The notes under the pieces are model-generated. The model saw nothing but the letters and a program-made list of their open reading frames with translations. It had not been told where the DNA came from and ran no database searches. The position numbers were made by a program, and so were the translations under genes. Positions 27,330 through 44,194 of a stretch of DNA of 64,000 bases are shown one piece after another. How positions within the stretch are numbered: position 1 is the first letter of the stretch; each line of letters begins with the position of its first letter. This stretch comes from Amorphochlora amoebiformis (lineage: Eukaryota; Cercozoa; Chlorarachniophyceae), in assembly GCA_054601695.1 (NCBI GenBank), contig BAAHQB010000024.1, forward strand, positions 806,001 to 870,000, in the 5' to 3' direction.

Positions 27330-27460
27330 GTATTATTATAATATGCTTAGATATGGTCTGAATAGTTGGTGTCAATGTTTCTGAGAGGTTATGCGAATAG
27401 TTTATTGTATTATTAATATGTATTTACATCTATTATAAGTATATAATTATCTATATAATC

Positions 27461-27517
<57 letters not shown>

Positions 27518-27878
27518 GTATATATATTTCTGTTACGATGTATATATATATAGAAACTTACATCCGTGAAGAAAATAAATTGTTTATTCTCCTTTAAAAT
27601 TTCTTCATACTGTTATAGATTTCTTTACATTCACATACATATATTGGAACACTATATATGTATAAAATATGCATACATACATATATTACCGTAAAATACA
27701 TTTACATTTGTAAATATCTTCAGCGAGATAAGATGGATGAATGCTAACGTTTTTCCTTAAATATTCAAGTATTTTTGACATTCATAAGGCAAGGATTCGA
27801 CGCCATCCTAAGCGACCCACCCTACGGACTTATGGAGATATCCACGGATCAAATTGGGTACCCATTGTAGAGATACAT

Positions 27879-27935
<57 letters not shown>

Positions 27936-28162
27936 GTTCGTGTACGTATATGCATCTTAATATTTATACCACAAATATACATTGATTGTATATTCGTGTA
28001 TTTAAATATACTCGCATGCGTGTGAAACACATCTATAGATATAAATTGATGTGTATATATACTATTGTATTACATTTAAATCTAAACATACATTACACAC
28101 ATGCATACATGTGCGTTAAAATGCCTTATGTCTTACATGTGCTTGTGTACGAAATATATGTA

Positions 28163-28204
<42 letters not shown>

Positions 28205-28249
28205 CACATATATATATATATATATATATACATATGTATATATATTTTT

Positions 28250-28292
<43 letters not shown>

Positions 28293-28308
28293 GTATATCA
28301 ATATGTAC

Positions 28309-28355
<47 letters not shown>

Positions 28356-28803
28356 TATTCATACATATATTCATACATGTATATGTAACATACACATATA
28401 TGTACAGACATACATACATATACATAACAATATATATCTACATGTACATATGTGAAGGGGTCGTCTACGGCAAAATAGTGATGTTTTTGACTCAAAGCCA
28501 CCTCTTAGACTCATCACACTCGCGGGTTTATATTTTATTATAAATATGTATATTAAATATAAAAATATACATATATATATATATATATAAATCAGTATTA
28601 TATATCTTTATATATATAATATATATATATATATATGTGTGTGTGTGTACATACGTATATTCCTAGAATTACAAACATGTAATACAATTCACATATATAT
28701 ATATATATATATGTTAATATTTCTATATATTTGTATGTATACATATGTACACATATGAATATAAAATGTATTTTTATGCTTGCTAGTATAACATACAGAT
28801 GTA

Positions 28804-28854
<51 letters not shown>

Positions 28855-29143
28855 CACATATATACATACATATATATATATATATATATTCATATACAGG
28901 CTCTCTACTACGGTCGGGAGGACGGGTGGTGTTTCTGTGGGCGCGTGGCCATGGAGATGAAACCAATAAAAATGGAGATGATACCAATGGATTTGTAGAT
29001 GAAATTGGTACCGAATCGAACGAAGTTTGGAGAAATTTCCAGAATTTAGACGGAAATACCTCGGGAAGAGCCGGTAACACTATGTGCATATATATACACA
29101 CATATATATATATATTTACATATATATGTACGTTATATATAAA

Positions 29144-29184
<41 letters not shown>

Positions 29185-29233
29185 CTATATTTATATATAT
29201 ATATATAAATATATTATATATATAATATAATAC

Positions 29234-29265
<32 letters not shown>

Positions 29266-29376
29266 GCTATATATATATATATTTATATATATCATATGCA
29301 CTGAAAAGTACCATGTACATATGTGATCTATGTGTATAATTGTAACTTATATATGTGGAAAACTTTAGACTAATAT

Positions 29377-29410
<34 letters not shown>

Positions 29411-29453
29411 ATATATATATACCACGTATAGATGTACTCACGCATATGTGTGC

Positions 29454-29492
<39 letters not shown>

Positions 29493-29582
29493 TGTATACG
29501 CATGTAGATAAATACACATATACATATACATATATATATATATATATATACCACGTATAGATGTACTCACGCATATGTGTGC

Positions 29583-29627
<45 letters not shown>

Positions 29628-29817
29628 TGTATACGCATGTAGATAAATACACATATATGTTATATATATAACAATCGTGTGATTAGAAACAAGCCCTTTA
29701 GAATCACTTCAAGTCAAGGAAGCCATGGAGCATGCAGAATTGCAGGTAGTAGCGGGAATTCGTCAAAAAATGTCGAGCACATGGTCCAGGTGGCTCTGTA
29801 TTCTGGAGAAGATTTAG
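22018..29817 (+). CDS. TRM11: TRM11-type tRNA (guanine-10-N2)-methyltransferase
   Basis: SAM-dependent methyltransferase catalytic subunit modifying G10 of tRNA. Exons: 22018-22230, 22666-22724, 22790-22910, 23654-23785, 24068-24100, 24248-24333, 24497-24563, 24859-24903, 25454-25492, 25708-25809, 26014-26078, 26265-26338, 26732-26762, 26957-27041, 27222-27271, 27789-27857, 28458-28525, 28900-29073, 29714-29817 (TAG). That gives about 538 residues against about 460 in animals and yeast. The family pattern is seen in order: [15 protein letters not shown] / [11 protein letters not shown] (THUMP-like), [39 protein letters not shown], motif [28 protein letters not shown], catalytic [23 protein letters not shown], and C-terminal [11 protein letters not shown]. 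Motif I ends GSC where GTG is usual. The first exon is hydrophobic then basic (signal- or transit-like), unexpected for a cytosolic enzyme. The 22230 donor and the ends of exons 6-7 are uncertain. Confidence 0.92.
24808..24844 (-). repeat. (CCGTAA)n hexamer array
   Basis: Six tandem hexamers CCGTAA/CCATAA, a single-base variant of the telomere-like CCCTAA, lie 15 bp upstream of the 3' splice site of TRM11 exon 24859-24903. Confidence 0.85.
26079..26255 (-). repeat. CCCTAA-like blocks filling a TRM11 intron
   Basis: The intron between exons 26014-26078 and 26265-26338 is only 186 nt. It contains CCCTAA runs at about 26093-26145 and 26229-26244, both close to the splice sites. TTAGGG-like repeats also follow the next donor (about 26350-26380). 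Confidence 0.85.
29396..29653 (+). repeat. tandem duplication, about 129-bp period
   Basis: Two near-identical copies containing ACCACGTATAGATGTACTCA and CATGTATACGCATGTAGATA, in the last TRM11 intron. They differ mainly in microsatellite length. Confidence 0.9.
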
Positions 29818-30203
29818 ATACTGAGACCCTCGGGTGATTCTTCTAGTAGCTGCTGCAGTTTTATTTTCGTTACTTCAGGATAAAAAAAATAAAACCAGGA
29901 TACACACTATGTGTATATTTTGAATTGAAATGCACTATATCTAGTAGGTACATCACTTTTTGCATGGCACGTGAGTTGGAAAACACAAAGTTTTATAATT
30001 TCAACCTGAGCCTCATATGTAAAACAATAAGTAGAACATGTGCTATATGCACAAGATCTAGAAGATATAGCATAAGTCAATTAATTATCTAGACGAGTAC
30101 CATAATCTAGATAATGAGACACTTGTCGACTGCCTGTGTACGTGGCCAGCCTATAGAGCCTCCGGAGCCTTGCACACATTGACTCAGATACTCCCTAAGC
30201 TAC
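29818..30203. other. gap between converging TRM11 and kinesin 3' ends
   Basis: 385 bp of non-microsatellite DNA holding both 3' UTRs. No exon, RNA gene or clear repeat is recognised. Confidence 0.6.
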
Positions 30204-30491
30204 CTAAGTAGTAACGTCGAAATCACGAAGCTTTTGTTCTAAGTCCTCAGCTCGGGTTTTCAAAGTTTGATAGACCTATATGTAGAGTTTGTGACCAGAA
30301 GGTAATGTTTACAGGGGTTGAAGTTACACACAAAATATATTCATATTCTATCCAATCGAAATTGTACATATAATATGTATATATATATATATTATGTACA
30401 TATAATATATATATATATATATACATATATACATACATACATACTATTTACTATTTAAGCACAGATGCAATATATATTTATGTACATATAT

Positions 30492-30528
<37 letters not shown>

Positions 30529-30615
30529 GTATATAGGCATGTATATACTTGTATGCACACATTATATAAATAGTATATATATATATATATACTATATATA
30601 TATATGTATGTGCAT

Positions 30616-30648
<33 letters not shown>

Positions 30649-30842
30649 TTAAATATTTGTATTACATATAATAGTGTGACCTTAAGTCCCTGGTTATCGC
30701 GCTCTTCCATAGCGCGCATTTGCCTGAGATTGCATATACCACATGTTAATATATCAATAAAAAATATATATTGTACATATGTTCCATCAATATGTATGTA
30801 TTTTATATATATATATATATTTATATATTTACATCTATATAT

Positions 30843-30874
<32 letters not shown>

Positions 30875-30955
30875 ATATATATATGAATATACATGCTTTA
30901 TATATATATATATGCTTTTTCATACATAAATATATATGTGCATACATATACATAC

Positions 30956-30992
<37 letters not shown>

Positions 30993-31604
30993 GTATATAT
31001 ATATATACAATATGCATACATATACATATATATATATATATACACATATTTATAAAGTATTTTGGTACATATGTAGTTGAAGACGTATGTACAAACATAC
31101 ATACATACATACATAATGTATACATGATATAAATATGTATATATAATATATATATATATATATATAGATATATACTCCAAAACAATGTAGAAAAAGCGAC
31201 AGAGAGAGGGAGAGAGGTTGAGAGGGAGAAAGAGAAGTCAGAGAACGTTATGTCCACATGTATTGGTATACATATGCATATATCATATGTATATACGTAT
31301 ATATATATATATATATATACGTATCTATCTATATATATATATATTAATTATAGGAGTATATACACTTATAAAAACTATATATATATATATATATATATAT
31401 ATGTGCTATAACATATTATATATGTATAAAATATGTATATAAGTATATACACATATGTATATACCTTCGACAGGAACGGAGGGCACCTGTGACCAATTCC
31501 ATCGCTTTTTCCACCGATGTAGCTAAGATTATATACATTTTAGACACGTATGAAATATATACATATATGTATATATGTATGTATATATATTATACACGTA
31601 TGAA

Positions 31605-31636
<32 letters not shown>

Positions 31637-31778
31637 GTGCTTATATATTTAGGCACTATACTTTTATATTGCTATTTATCTATGTATGGATTTTCTCACA
31701 CATTATGGGCGAGCATATATATGTACAACATATATGATTGAATGTGTTGATACATATTTATATGTATATTTATAATAC

Positions 31779-31809
<31 letters not shown>

Positions 31810-32389
31810 TATACATGTACATGTGTAAATAACTATATGTTTGTTTCCATTACTTTTAAATTTATTAAAATATATAGGAGTTCATACATGTTTTCATGTA
31901 GTACGTATTGTTAAGATACCTTGCATACGAGCTTTATTAGTAATCTTGCCTGCCCTTTGTCCAAAGCGAATGGAACTTAGAGTCTCAAACCCATGATGAT
32001 CATCTTACATATATATATATATATATCTTTATCTGTATGTATGTATGTAGTGTTTCATATACTGTGGTACATATATGTGTATATGTCCATACATGTATGT
32101 TTTATGTATATATAATGAAATGCATATAATATGTGTGCAAATATTTTATGTAGAAGTTATTGACCTTTTGAGATATGTAACAAAATGTATCTGTAGGGAT
32201 AAGAAAGAAGAAAGGAGAAAGATAGGGATTGAGAAGGGAAGAGATGGAGGGGAAAAGAGGGCCGGTACCCGAGCGACACGTGACTATGGTTGTAGTTCTA
32301 CTATTTCCCTAATAGACAACAAACATGCATATGTATATATATATATGTATATTTATATGCATATATATATATATATATACATTCATACA

Positions 32390-32427
<38 letters not shown>

Positions 32428-33342
32428 TATGTATATATATGTTTGTAACATAACATCCCTATCTATATGTACATGTAAATATATATTTATATATTATATG
32501 TATATATATATATATATGTATATATCTATACATATGTTTATGTATGTTTGTATTTGTTCGTATATGCTCTTATATATATATATATACGTTCGTGTGAACA
32601 TTAGTCTCCTATAGCGCTGATTTGAGAACGAGGTATACATACCGACAAACATGTACACATATTCATACACCTATATTTACATACCTGGAGGGCTGATTTG
32701 AGAAGAAGAGTTAGCTTGGAGTCGAAGTATGGAATGTGAGACTTTGATTCTACTAAGGATCCAATCACCTACCGAACACATTTATGTAGGAAGTTATACA
32801 TGGATATGTATGTATACACATGTATGTACGTGTGCATATGTGTATACATATTAGATGTACAAATATGTCTGCATATGTGTATGTATATATACATACTATA
32901 TATATATATATATACTTTTTGAATGTCACACATTATATATATAAATTATATATACATGTATATGTACATATATATCCCTTTGTTTTACATATGGTACATA
33001 TCTATATATCTATATATATATATTTAACATGTAATTATTCTATATATATATATACATTTAAATGTAGATACATATATATATATATACTCTATATACATAT
33101 ATAACATTTATATATATATATATATATATATATCTGTACATATATATATATATATTATATACACACATATATATATATATGTATATATGTGTATATGTAT
33201 GAAAGTGGGAAGTGGCCCATAATTTTACTAATGCAAATATATATGTAAATATGTGTACATATATATGTGTGTATATGTATGCATATACGTAGTATTATAT
33301 GTATACACATACATACATATACATACATATACATACACACAC

Positions 33343-33391
<49 letters not shown>

Positions 33392-33657
33392 TTAACTGAG
33401 AGTGAAAGGAGATAGAGAAGAAACTCAGAAAGAAAGAGAGAAGAGAAACAGGGAACCCAGCCCTAACCCTCACTCTAACCCTTGCCAATGCCATCAGACT
33501 GATATTGATCTTCATAGCCTCACGCAACCTAGATCCTTCCACCTGCATGTTTATATACATGTGTATTGTTCTGTGTATATATGTAGATATACACATAGTA
33601 CACTTGGATATGTACGTAGAGAGAAAGCGAGAGAAGTAATTTTTGTAAAATATATAC

Positions 33658-33694
<37 letters not shown>

Positions 33695-33717
33695 TTTTTT
33701 ACACCACAATATAGACT

Positions 33718-33752
<35 letters not shown>

Positions 33753-33781
33753 CACACACATACATATATTATATATATATA

Positions 33782-33838
<57 letters not shown>

Positions 33839-34059
33839 TATATGTTATGGCATATACGTGTAAAATTAATGTTTACATACATACTATATACGATCCATAT
33901 ATACATACATACATATATAATATATATATATATATAATACATATACGTGGATATACACTTACCCTTGATCGTGAAGTCCTCTCACTCCCAGCAAGGTCAA
34001 CCTGTATGTACCAAAAATGCAGATGAATCGTAAAAATATGTGTGATGTAATATATAAAT

Positions 34060-34107
<48 letters not shown>

Positions 34108-34500
34108 TACTATATATATATATATATTGTAGTATATATCGTATTTATAGTATGTATTGATACATATACATATGCATATATATATATATATATATATAGA
34201 TATAAACATATATATATACATATTGAGATACATATATACATATATATATAGATCATGTAGATATATAAAACTCACCAGCCCTAGTTTGGATTTACAGATG
34301 GCCTTAGTCTCCGGATTCAACTAGATATATACAACGTACGTATATGTATATATTATACATATGTACATATATTCATATATTATGTATCTATACATACTAG
34401 GTATATATATATATATGTATGTATGTTCACCTTCTGTTTTATGCATGTTTTTTTACGATGTAAGTATACAGAGATGTTTATGTTATTAGATATGATATAC

Positions 34501-34531
<31 letters not shown>

Positions 34532-34618
34532 AATATATGTATATATATATATATATATGCAATATACATGGTAAACATATTATTCATATATATATATATA
34601 TATATGTATATGTATATG

Positions 34619-34657
<39 letters not shown>

Positions 34658-34845
34658 CATAAATATAATTAATGCAGAAAACCTTTTGTGATCTGTACAT
34701 GAAGTATCGTGCGGCACGGGAAGATACAGACACATATACATACATACACATATATAAAGTGTATGTGTGCACTATATATATGTGTATATACTTGTGTATG
34801 TATATATATATATATATATATATGTATACCTATATACACATTTAA

Positions 34846-34876
<31 letters not shown>

Positions 34877-35659
34877 TCGCAGCAAACCTGTGTGATCTCT
34901 ATGTTGAGTATCGTGTGGGCACGAGAAGATCGAATATTCATCTCCTGATAAATAGCTATATTTTGTGTATATCTCCTAATTTATATTTATATATATACTA
35001 TATATATATATATATATATGCAAACCATACACAGAGAAAATATCTTGAGGTGGGCGCCACATTAGCTATAGGGTTAAGATCGGACATCAAGAGAGTAGAA
35101 TAAGTTCGAGAGACAAGCAGAGGGTTTGAGATAGAGAAGTGTCGATGTAAAGAGATAGAGGGTATGGTTGAAAGGGTGATGTACGGTGGCAGCAAAGGTC
35201 TTTCTCTTCTCTCCGTCTATTAAAAGCCTTAGAACCTCATCCATGTTGTTAATTCGTATTTCACCTAATATATGTCAAATATAGCTATAATATGATACAC
35301 ATATATATCTTATAGATATGTATGAATGTATATATTGTCTTACTCGCTCCGCGAAGATGCACATTAACATCCTTAGGATCACTAGTGCTTCTGATATGCG
35401 TAAAACATATAATTAGTACATATAATTATATATTTATTTACTTATATATTTTATTGGTAAGAATTTTGCCTTGTATTATCACACTGTACTATACGAAATA
35501 GATGAATTATACGTAGCAATTATGTTAAAAATAACGAAACTAATAATAGTATTAATGGTAATAAACGCACACATATATATGTATATATATATATATGTAC
35601 AGGTTCATATATAAATACTATATATACATGATGGGGTAGGATTGGCATACATGCATGTA

Positions 35660-35735
<76 letters not shown>

Positions 35736-36363
35736 TTCTTCATGCATATTTATTGATTTACACATGTAATCTATCTACCTGTTATCTACACACATATGTA
35801 TATCTATCTACATGTCGTATGTATATATACAATACATATAAATTTATAATATATATACATATATATTATAATATATGTATATTACGTATATAGTATTATT
35901 ACCTTGTAGGGGCGAGGGTTACATTCCCTCCAGAAAGGAGGTCAGTTACCTGATATATATGCATATATGCATATATACATATATATATATATATATATTT
36001 ATATGTAAATATATGTAGTAACAATACATACACATATATATTGTATATATACATATACACACACATATATATATATATATATGTCTGTAAGGCAACATCG
36101 TTATGTTTACGTGCTGTGCTGTGGAAATGTTTAATACAAATAGGATGCATGTTCCCACGGGCCGCAAACCCTGGTGTACATGGTTACAGGGTATGATTCA
36201 TAATAACTTGGGAACAAGTTTCATGGCCAAAATACATGTCCTCACGTGCTTATACCTGTTCATTGTAGATTTGCACATATTGGGCGACGTAGCTTGTTTG
36301 AATTCCAAATTTCTTTCTCAGCGATCTTTTCGCTGGATAATATACATATATATTTATGTAATA

Positions 36364-36401
<38 letters not shown>

Positions 36402-36506
36402 GTTTATATGTGTATATGTTACATATCAGCATAATTCCTATAACTTATTTATGGAAAATGAAGTTGTTATACTATGTATACATAGAGGTATATGTGAATA
36501 TATATG

Positions 36507-36564
<58 letters not shown>

Positions 36565-36802
36565 CCGCGGAAAAGCTCTAGGAATGCCCTTACGACTACC
36601 CCACACGTTCCAGGCACAATTCCGTCTTCCAGCCCTAAATCCACGCATGTATATGACACATATGTGTTATTGAAATATATATATTAACATATAAATGTAT
36701 ACATACACAATATAAAAATATATGTATACATACATATAGTATATATATATATATGCATATAATTATGTATAAATATATATTTACTTATGAATGTATATCA
36801 TA

Positions 36803-36839
<37 letters not shown>

Positions 36840-36945
36840 TTATATATATATATATATAAAAAAATACTTTTATATTGTACGTATATACTATATACGTGTA
36901 TATATGTCTACATATATATATATATATTTATTTATATACAAATAC

Positions 36946-36987
<42 letters not shown>

Positions 36988-37453
36988 GTTACATACGTAA
37001 TATACTCTTATTGATATACACAATGTGTACCCAGGCCAAGTTTTTTGAGAATTCCGTCCGGCCCGAACATGGTATGCGTCTGTGGGTTAGGGTATTGGAT
37101 AGGTCAGGGGTAGGGTTAGATTGTGGGGCTACGTAATTTTGGGTTAAGGAAATCATAATAGGTTCATAAAATATGTGTATATCATGTATGTATATTTAGT
37201 TATATATGTGTAGATATGTACATATATTATGCGTACAAATATACATACATATATATATATATATAAACTTATAAGTATATATAAATATATATATGCTTAT
37301 ATATATATGCTTATATTTATGTTTTATTGTTATATCAACCTTGCCAGACCCCGTCTGGCCATAACAGATGATTGCAGCATTAAACCTAAAACATATATAC
37401 TACATATGTGTATATATATATATATTGTATATATATATATATATATAGGTATG

Positions 37454-37512
<59 letters not shown>

Positions 37513-38111
37513 GTATGTACATATATATATATACATGTATAATTATTACAAATGCTATGCATACATACAGTTTATAAATGTACATACATATATACACATA
37601 ACATATATATATATATATATATTCACACATATGCATATAAAGATGTATTAACATGCGTGTTGGCCTTAGTATCCCAGCTTCATATACCCTGCCCTTTTCT
37701 CTTAGACACACAAACATACAAATGTATATATAAAATATATTTACATGTATATATTATACATCAGATATGTATCTATAACCCATTTAGTGCAGTAACAACA
37801 GAATCTCGCGCGATATCCGAATACATTGCCGTCTGATGGGGTTAGCGTTAGGATATCATACAAATTTATATATATATATATATACAATATATACATATGT
37901 AGATGTAGTTATGGATAGGTGTGACCACGAAATCACGTTTAATGAGAATGAAATATATATATATATATATATAGACATATGTGTAGTGCATATAGTACCT
38001 GGGTGGTTTTATGATCTTTTACAACATCGAAATGGAAAGGTCGAATTCCCATGCCTAGGTATTTCATATAGTATATATATTATATATATATATATATATA
38101 ATATATATGTA

Positions 38112-38154
<43 letters not shown>

Positions 38155-38581
38155 GTATTGCACATACATTATACAAACTATTCTCATGTAATTGTTTTAT
38201 GCTACGCAACATACGTTATACATATGTTTATACATTTTGTATTTACATGTATATCAAATAATATACATAAACATATATATATATATATATCTTATATATA
38301 TATATGTATATATATATATAACATTATGTACACATATATATTATATATGTATACAAATATATGTGTATATATATGATATATACATAGTACCTGGCAGATA
38401 CATAACGACTTGAGCCCCCTGTAAAAACACCGAAAAATAAAAGCAAAAATAGGTCAGGTTTAGTAAGGTTAGGGTTACATTAGGATTAGGGTTAGGGTTA
38501 GGAGTATGGTAGGCTTACAGATAGGGCTGGGGTTTTAGAGCCAAAATAGGGTGTGTATGTATTGCGTTTAAATAAAAATAC

Positions 38582-38628
<47 letters not shown>

Positions 38629-38688
38629 AATATATAAATATTTATGTTCATATCATTACATATATAAATGTATATATTTACACATATG

Positions 38689-38729
<41 letters not shown>

Positions 38730-38759
38730 TTCATAGTATTCTCCGGCGTACATACCATG

Positions 38760-38798
<39 letters not shown>

Positions 38799-39074
38799 AT
38801 AAATTTTATATGTATGTATATATATATATATATATATATCATATATTTTATACAACTAACAACTAGAGAAAAAGAAAAGTAAGAAAAAGAATGCGAGAAG
38901 AGAGAGAATAAAACGTAGAGAGGGAAATGGATAGTCAGAGGGAGAGAAAAGAGAAGTCTGGGAGGAGAGAATACACCTCAACGGCTAAGACTCTTGGACC
39001 ACCACCTTTTCTCTCCCACTCCTGGATATTGGAATACATATCAATTCATCTACGAAATTTACCTATATATATTT

Positions 39075-39135
<61 letters not shown>

Positions 39136-39282
39136 TGTATTTATGCAAATGTTTATATGTCATAAATTCAATACATATTTCCATATATATATGCCAACAA
39201 GTACTGTACTGCACGCGGTGTTTATATCCCGTACGTAATGTTTAGATATTATATTTGCATGAAAACATGTACACATATATAC

Positions 39283-39325
<43 letters not shown>

Positions 39326-39358
39326 GTGTATATAGAGATGTAGGGAATAAATAAGTAC

Positions 39359-39397
<39 letters not shown>

Positions 39398-39517
39398 GTA
39401 TGAATGGAACATATAAATAAAATTTTATGTACATATATCATTTAATATATATATATATATATACATATTATGTATAAATGGTATATATAAATAAAATTAT
39501 ATATACATATATCATAC

Positions 39518-39558
<41 letters not shown>

Positions 39559-39989
39559 GTATATGTGTGTATACATACACAATATGTATATAGATGATAT
39601 ATATATACATATATGTATATATATATATATGTATTTATGTGTAATACATAAACATATTACACATATGTATGTACATATTATACATACGCATAAAGGTAAT
39701 ATATATGTATACTGTAGACAAGACATACATATATATATATATATATATCTGTATACATGTAGATTTATATACATTAAGACTATATACACATACAATAGAT
39801 AGAATACACATACACATGTACATATACACACACACATAAACACATATATACACATATTCATATATACACATATTGCATACACACATATAAATGTCCACAT
39901 ACACCTTGATTTCCCGCCTGGCGAGTTCCGACGTTGTGGGCGGCAGGGAACTCCTTTCTCCATTTATAGGTTGTTCGTTTCTGAATACG

Positions 39990-40024
<35 letters not shown>

Positions 40025-40036
40025 ACTTTACATATA

Positions 40037-40067
<31 letters not shown>

Positions 40068-40142
40068 TTGTACGTCTCAAAACCTGTAAATGTTTTGGAA
40101 CTTAGGTATATATATACATTATATTTATATATTGATGTATAC

Positions 40143-40173
<31 letters not shown>

Positions 40174-40558
40174 ATATATTATATGTATGTATGAGATATA
40201 CATATGATATATATATAAATTTACATGTGTATAACATACCTTTGAGAAAAGTCTAGAGTCTCCCTAGTGATTTCCTTCAACTGGCATTAAGTATGTACAT
40301 AGATGTATATTTGTAATATACATTATTTCTTTAACAATGTGTTTCAACAGATATGTCAAAACTATGCGTATAAGATACATCAATATATATATGCATATAT
40401 ATATATATATATGAATACATTTATGAATACGTTATATATATACATGCACTCGCGTATACATTATATACATACGTATCTTTGTATATACATAAAAATACAT
40501 ACATTATATATATATATATATATATATATGAATACATGTATGTGTAATATATATATAT

Positions 40559-40619
<61 letters not shown>

Positions 40620-40663
40620 TACCTCAGGTACCCCAGGATCTTCCTTCACATCATCTATATAAC

Positions 40664-40699
<36 letters not shown>

Positions 40700-41510
40700 C
40701 ATATATATATAATATATATCGTATACATATCATAAACATATATTTTAAATTTTGCTTGCGCAGTCCGCTGGGTAGTCCATAATTTGGTCGACACCCGTTT
40801 GAATCAGACCGCCTGGATAATGCCGTTGGGTTATGGTAGATGGATTATGATTAACTTTCGGTGAGTCAGCAAGATCTACGAGGGTGCATCTCATGCGTGG
40901 TCACGTCACATCATCGACTATCCTCTCTATATCTATTGCAAGACCACCGTCTATCTATTGGTAGTTACGTAGTTATGCTATGTGGGTAGAGTCTCTTATA
41001 ACAATACAGTGCGTGTACGAATGTATATTGTATATGATGTGTATGTGTGATATATAAATATATTTATATATGTATATATATATACATAATATATATATAT
41101 ATATACATATATATTTAAATTTATATGTATATCTATATAATGTATATATAATATGCACATATACTGTATATTTTTATATATATATATATTAGTATAACAC
41201 ATATATATATTAGTATAACACATATATAGATAATAACTATTTATATATATTACATATGTATATACAAATTAAATGTATCTACAAAAATGAATGTATGCAT
41301 ATGTACATGTACACGTACACGTACGTGTAAATCATTCAGTATACACATGTTTGTACAGGAAAAATGTTTGTTGTTACTATAATGTATGCATATATATGTA
41401 TGTACATGTATGTATATGTATGTACATGTATATACACATACATTTTCATATATATATATATATATTGTATATTTCCATATATTTAAATATTGTAGAAAAA
41501 CATATTTTAT

Positions 41511-41579
<69 letters not shown>

Positions 41580-41855
41580 TACATGTGTGTGCGTGTGTGT
41601 GTAACCGTGATATGTCTAGGTGTATAAATGTGCATATGTATAAATATTATACTTAGTACCTTTCCTATCCGTGACGACGGGGTCTGTCACGCTCGGTGTC
41701 TCCTTACGCTCCTCCTAGAATAACATGTATGTATATATACATTCATATAAATATATATTCTTTTCATTACATATATACACATGTATTTATATATAATATG
41801 TTGAATTTGTATGCAGTTACATACATCATATACACATACACACATATGTAGATAT

Positions 41856-41899
<44 letters not shown>

Positions 41900-41981
41900 A
41901 ATATATATATATATACATACATATATATTTATGCTAGAAACAACACATACGGAATTTATGTATTGCATTCTACACACACAT

Positions 41982-42045
<64 letters not shown>

Positions 42046-43216
42046 GTATATATTTGTTTTCATGTATGAATATATATATATATATATATGTATATATATG
42101 TATATGTACATATGTATGTGTATATATCTGCGTATACATATATACATTTATACATATATATATATATATATATATGCATATATATATATGTATATGTACA
42201 TATGTATGTGTATATATCTGCGTATACATATATACATTTATATACATATATATATATGCATATATATATATATATATGTATATATGTGTGTGTGTGTACA
42301 CATGTACGTAGATATGTATGGTTATGTTTTATATTAATACATATGCATCTGATGCATTTCAATAAATAACATGTATGTGTACCTTGAACTGAAATAAGTA
42401 GAGTCTTCGTGACGGGGCCCTATATAAACGCAAAAACACGTAATGTATATACTCATATGCACACATATATATATATATATATAAATGTGCATATATGTCT
42501 TTTTGAATAAACGTCAATGTAAATATAAATATACCTTCATAGATATGAATATATATTACATGAACATATTTATATATATATATATATATACATACATATA
42601 TATGTATATATATATATATATTATATATATATATATATATATGTAAACATGTATATTTTACATGTCCGCAATACACAAACATGCACATACCCATTTTTAG
42701 CTTTATTATAACGCAACGCCGTCTGTGTTGCGCTCTCCAAACGACTGGCCTCCAAAACTTAGGGTTAGGACTAGGTTATGGTTAGGGTTAGGGTTAGGGT
42801 TAGGGTTACTAGGGTCAGGGTTAGGTCAGGGTTAAGGTTATTAGGGTTAGGGTTAGGGTTACGCTTAGGGTTAGGATTAGGGTTAGGGTTACGCTTAGGG
42901 TTAGGGTTACGCTTAGGGGTAGGTTTACGGTTAGGGTTAGTGCTAAAAATAGGATTATAGCTAGGGTTTGTAACTTGGGGTTAGAATTAGAGTTTCAGGT
43001 GGAGGAATACGGCTGAAGGTAGGGTTTGGGCTATGGGGTTAGGGTTATAACGTGGGTTACGATTTAGCTAAGGGTGGTGAGTGTTGGGGTTAGGATTAGA
43101 CTGCTATCAGGTTAGGTTTGGGTTAAGGTAGGTTTAGGATTGGGTTAGGATAGGTTTAGATGAGTACGTTCTCTTGTGCGAGATTGTATGTACGGAATGT
43201 GTAGAATATATACATG

Positions 43217-43263
<47 letters not shown>

Positions 43264-43613
43264 ATAGATGAGTACAGATGTTGTATAATGCATACATACA
43301 CACATATATGCGTGTTGTACCGGCAGCAATAAGATTGGGATCCATAGATTGCGATTCAACCATGGATTCCAATATACCCTAAATGTATAAGATATATTTA
43401 CGTATATATTTAGATACAAATATATTTAAATATATGTTTTATACATGCAAATCAAACATATATACATATATATACCGATATATATTATATATATATATAT
43501 ATATATATTCATGTTGGTGTGTGGATATGTCATTATATAGTTAGGGTATGTACCTTTTTAGTGTTTTGTTCAAACAGCTGTTCGGCTTTTAACTTTCCCT
43601 ATGCATTGTATCG

Positions 43614-43644
<31 letters not shown>

Positions 43645-44050
43645 ATAGATATAGATATAATATAAAAATATATATAAATGTAATTATTATACATATATAT
43701 ATATATATATATAGTCTTTTACATATGTAAAGATATCTTTTGTGTATTAACCTCTTTTACAAGCTTGACTCTCTGGTGAAGGGGAAGTAAGATATCCTAA
43801 TATATAATAATTGATATATATATGTGTATATGTATAAAGTTCAATAACGTGCACATTTTATGTAAAAATGTACACCAGTGAATATATGCATATGTATCTG
43901 TGATAGGGAAAATATGTGCATTCTCCGAATCTCGCTCTATCTGCACACCTTCTTGAGTCTATTCTTACAAATTGAGAGAGCGAAGGAACGAGACATAGAG
44001 AAAGTCGGAGAGAGTGGTTCCTTCGCTCTCTCAACGTGTAATGAATATAG

Positions 44051-44093
<43 letters not shown>

Positions 44094-44158
44094 AAATGAA
44101 TATAGACATATATATATATATATATAATAGATGTAGGTCTATCTACAGGTATATATAT

Positions 44159-44194
<36 letters not shown>

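Noticed and set aside
37656-37700. Candidate kinesin exon with RVYEAGIL
   Set aside because: Exon 37832-37780 ([15 protein letters not shown]) joins exactly to the P-loop exon with the expected residues, leaving no room for this one.
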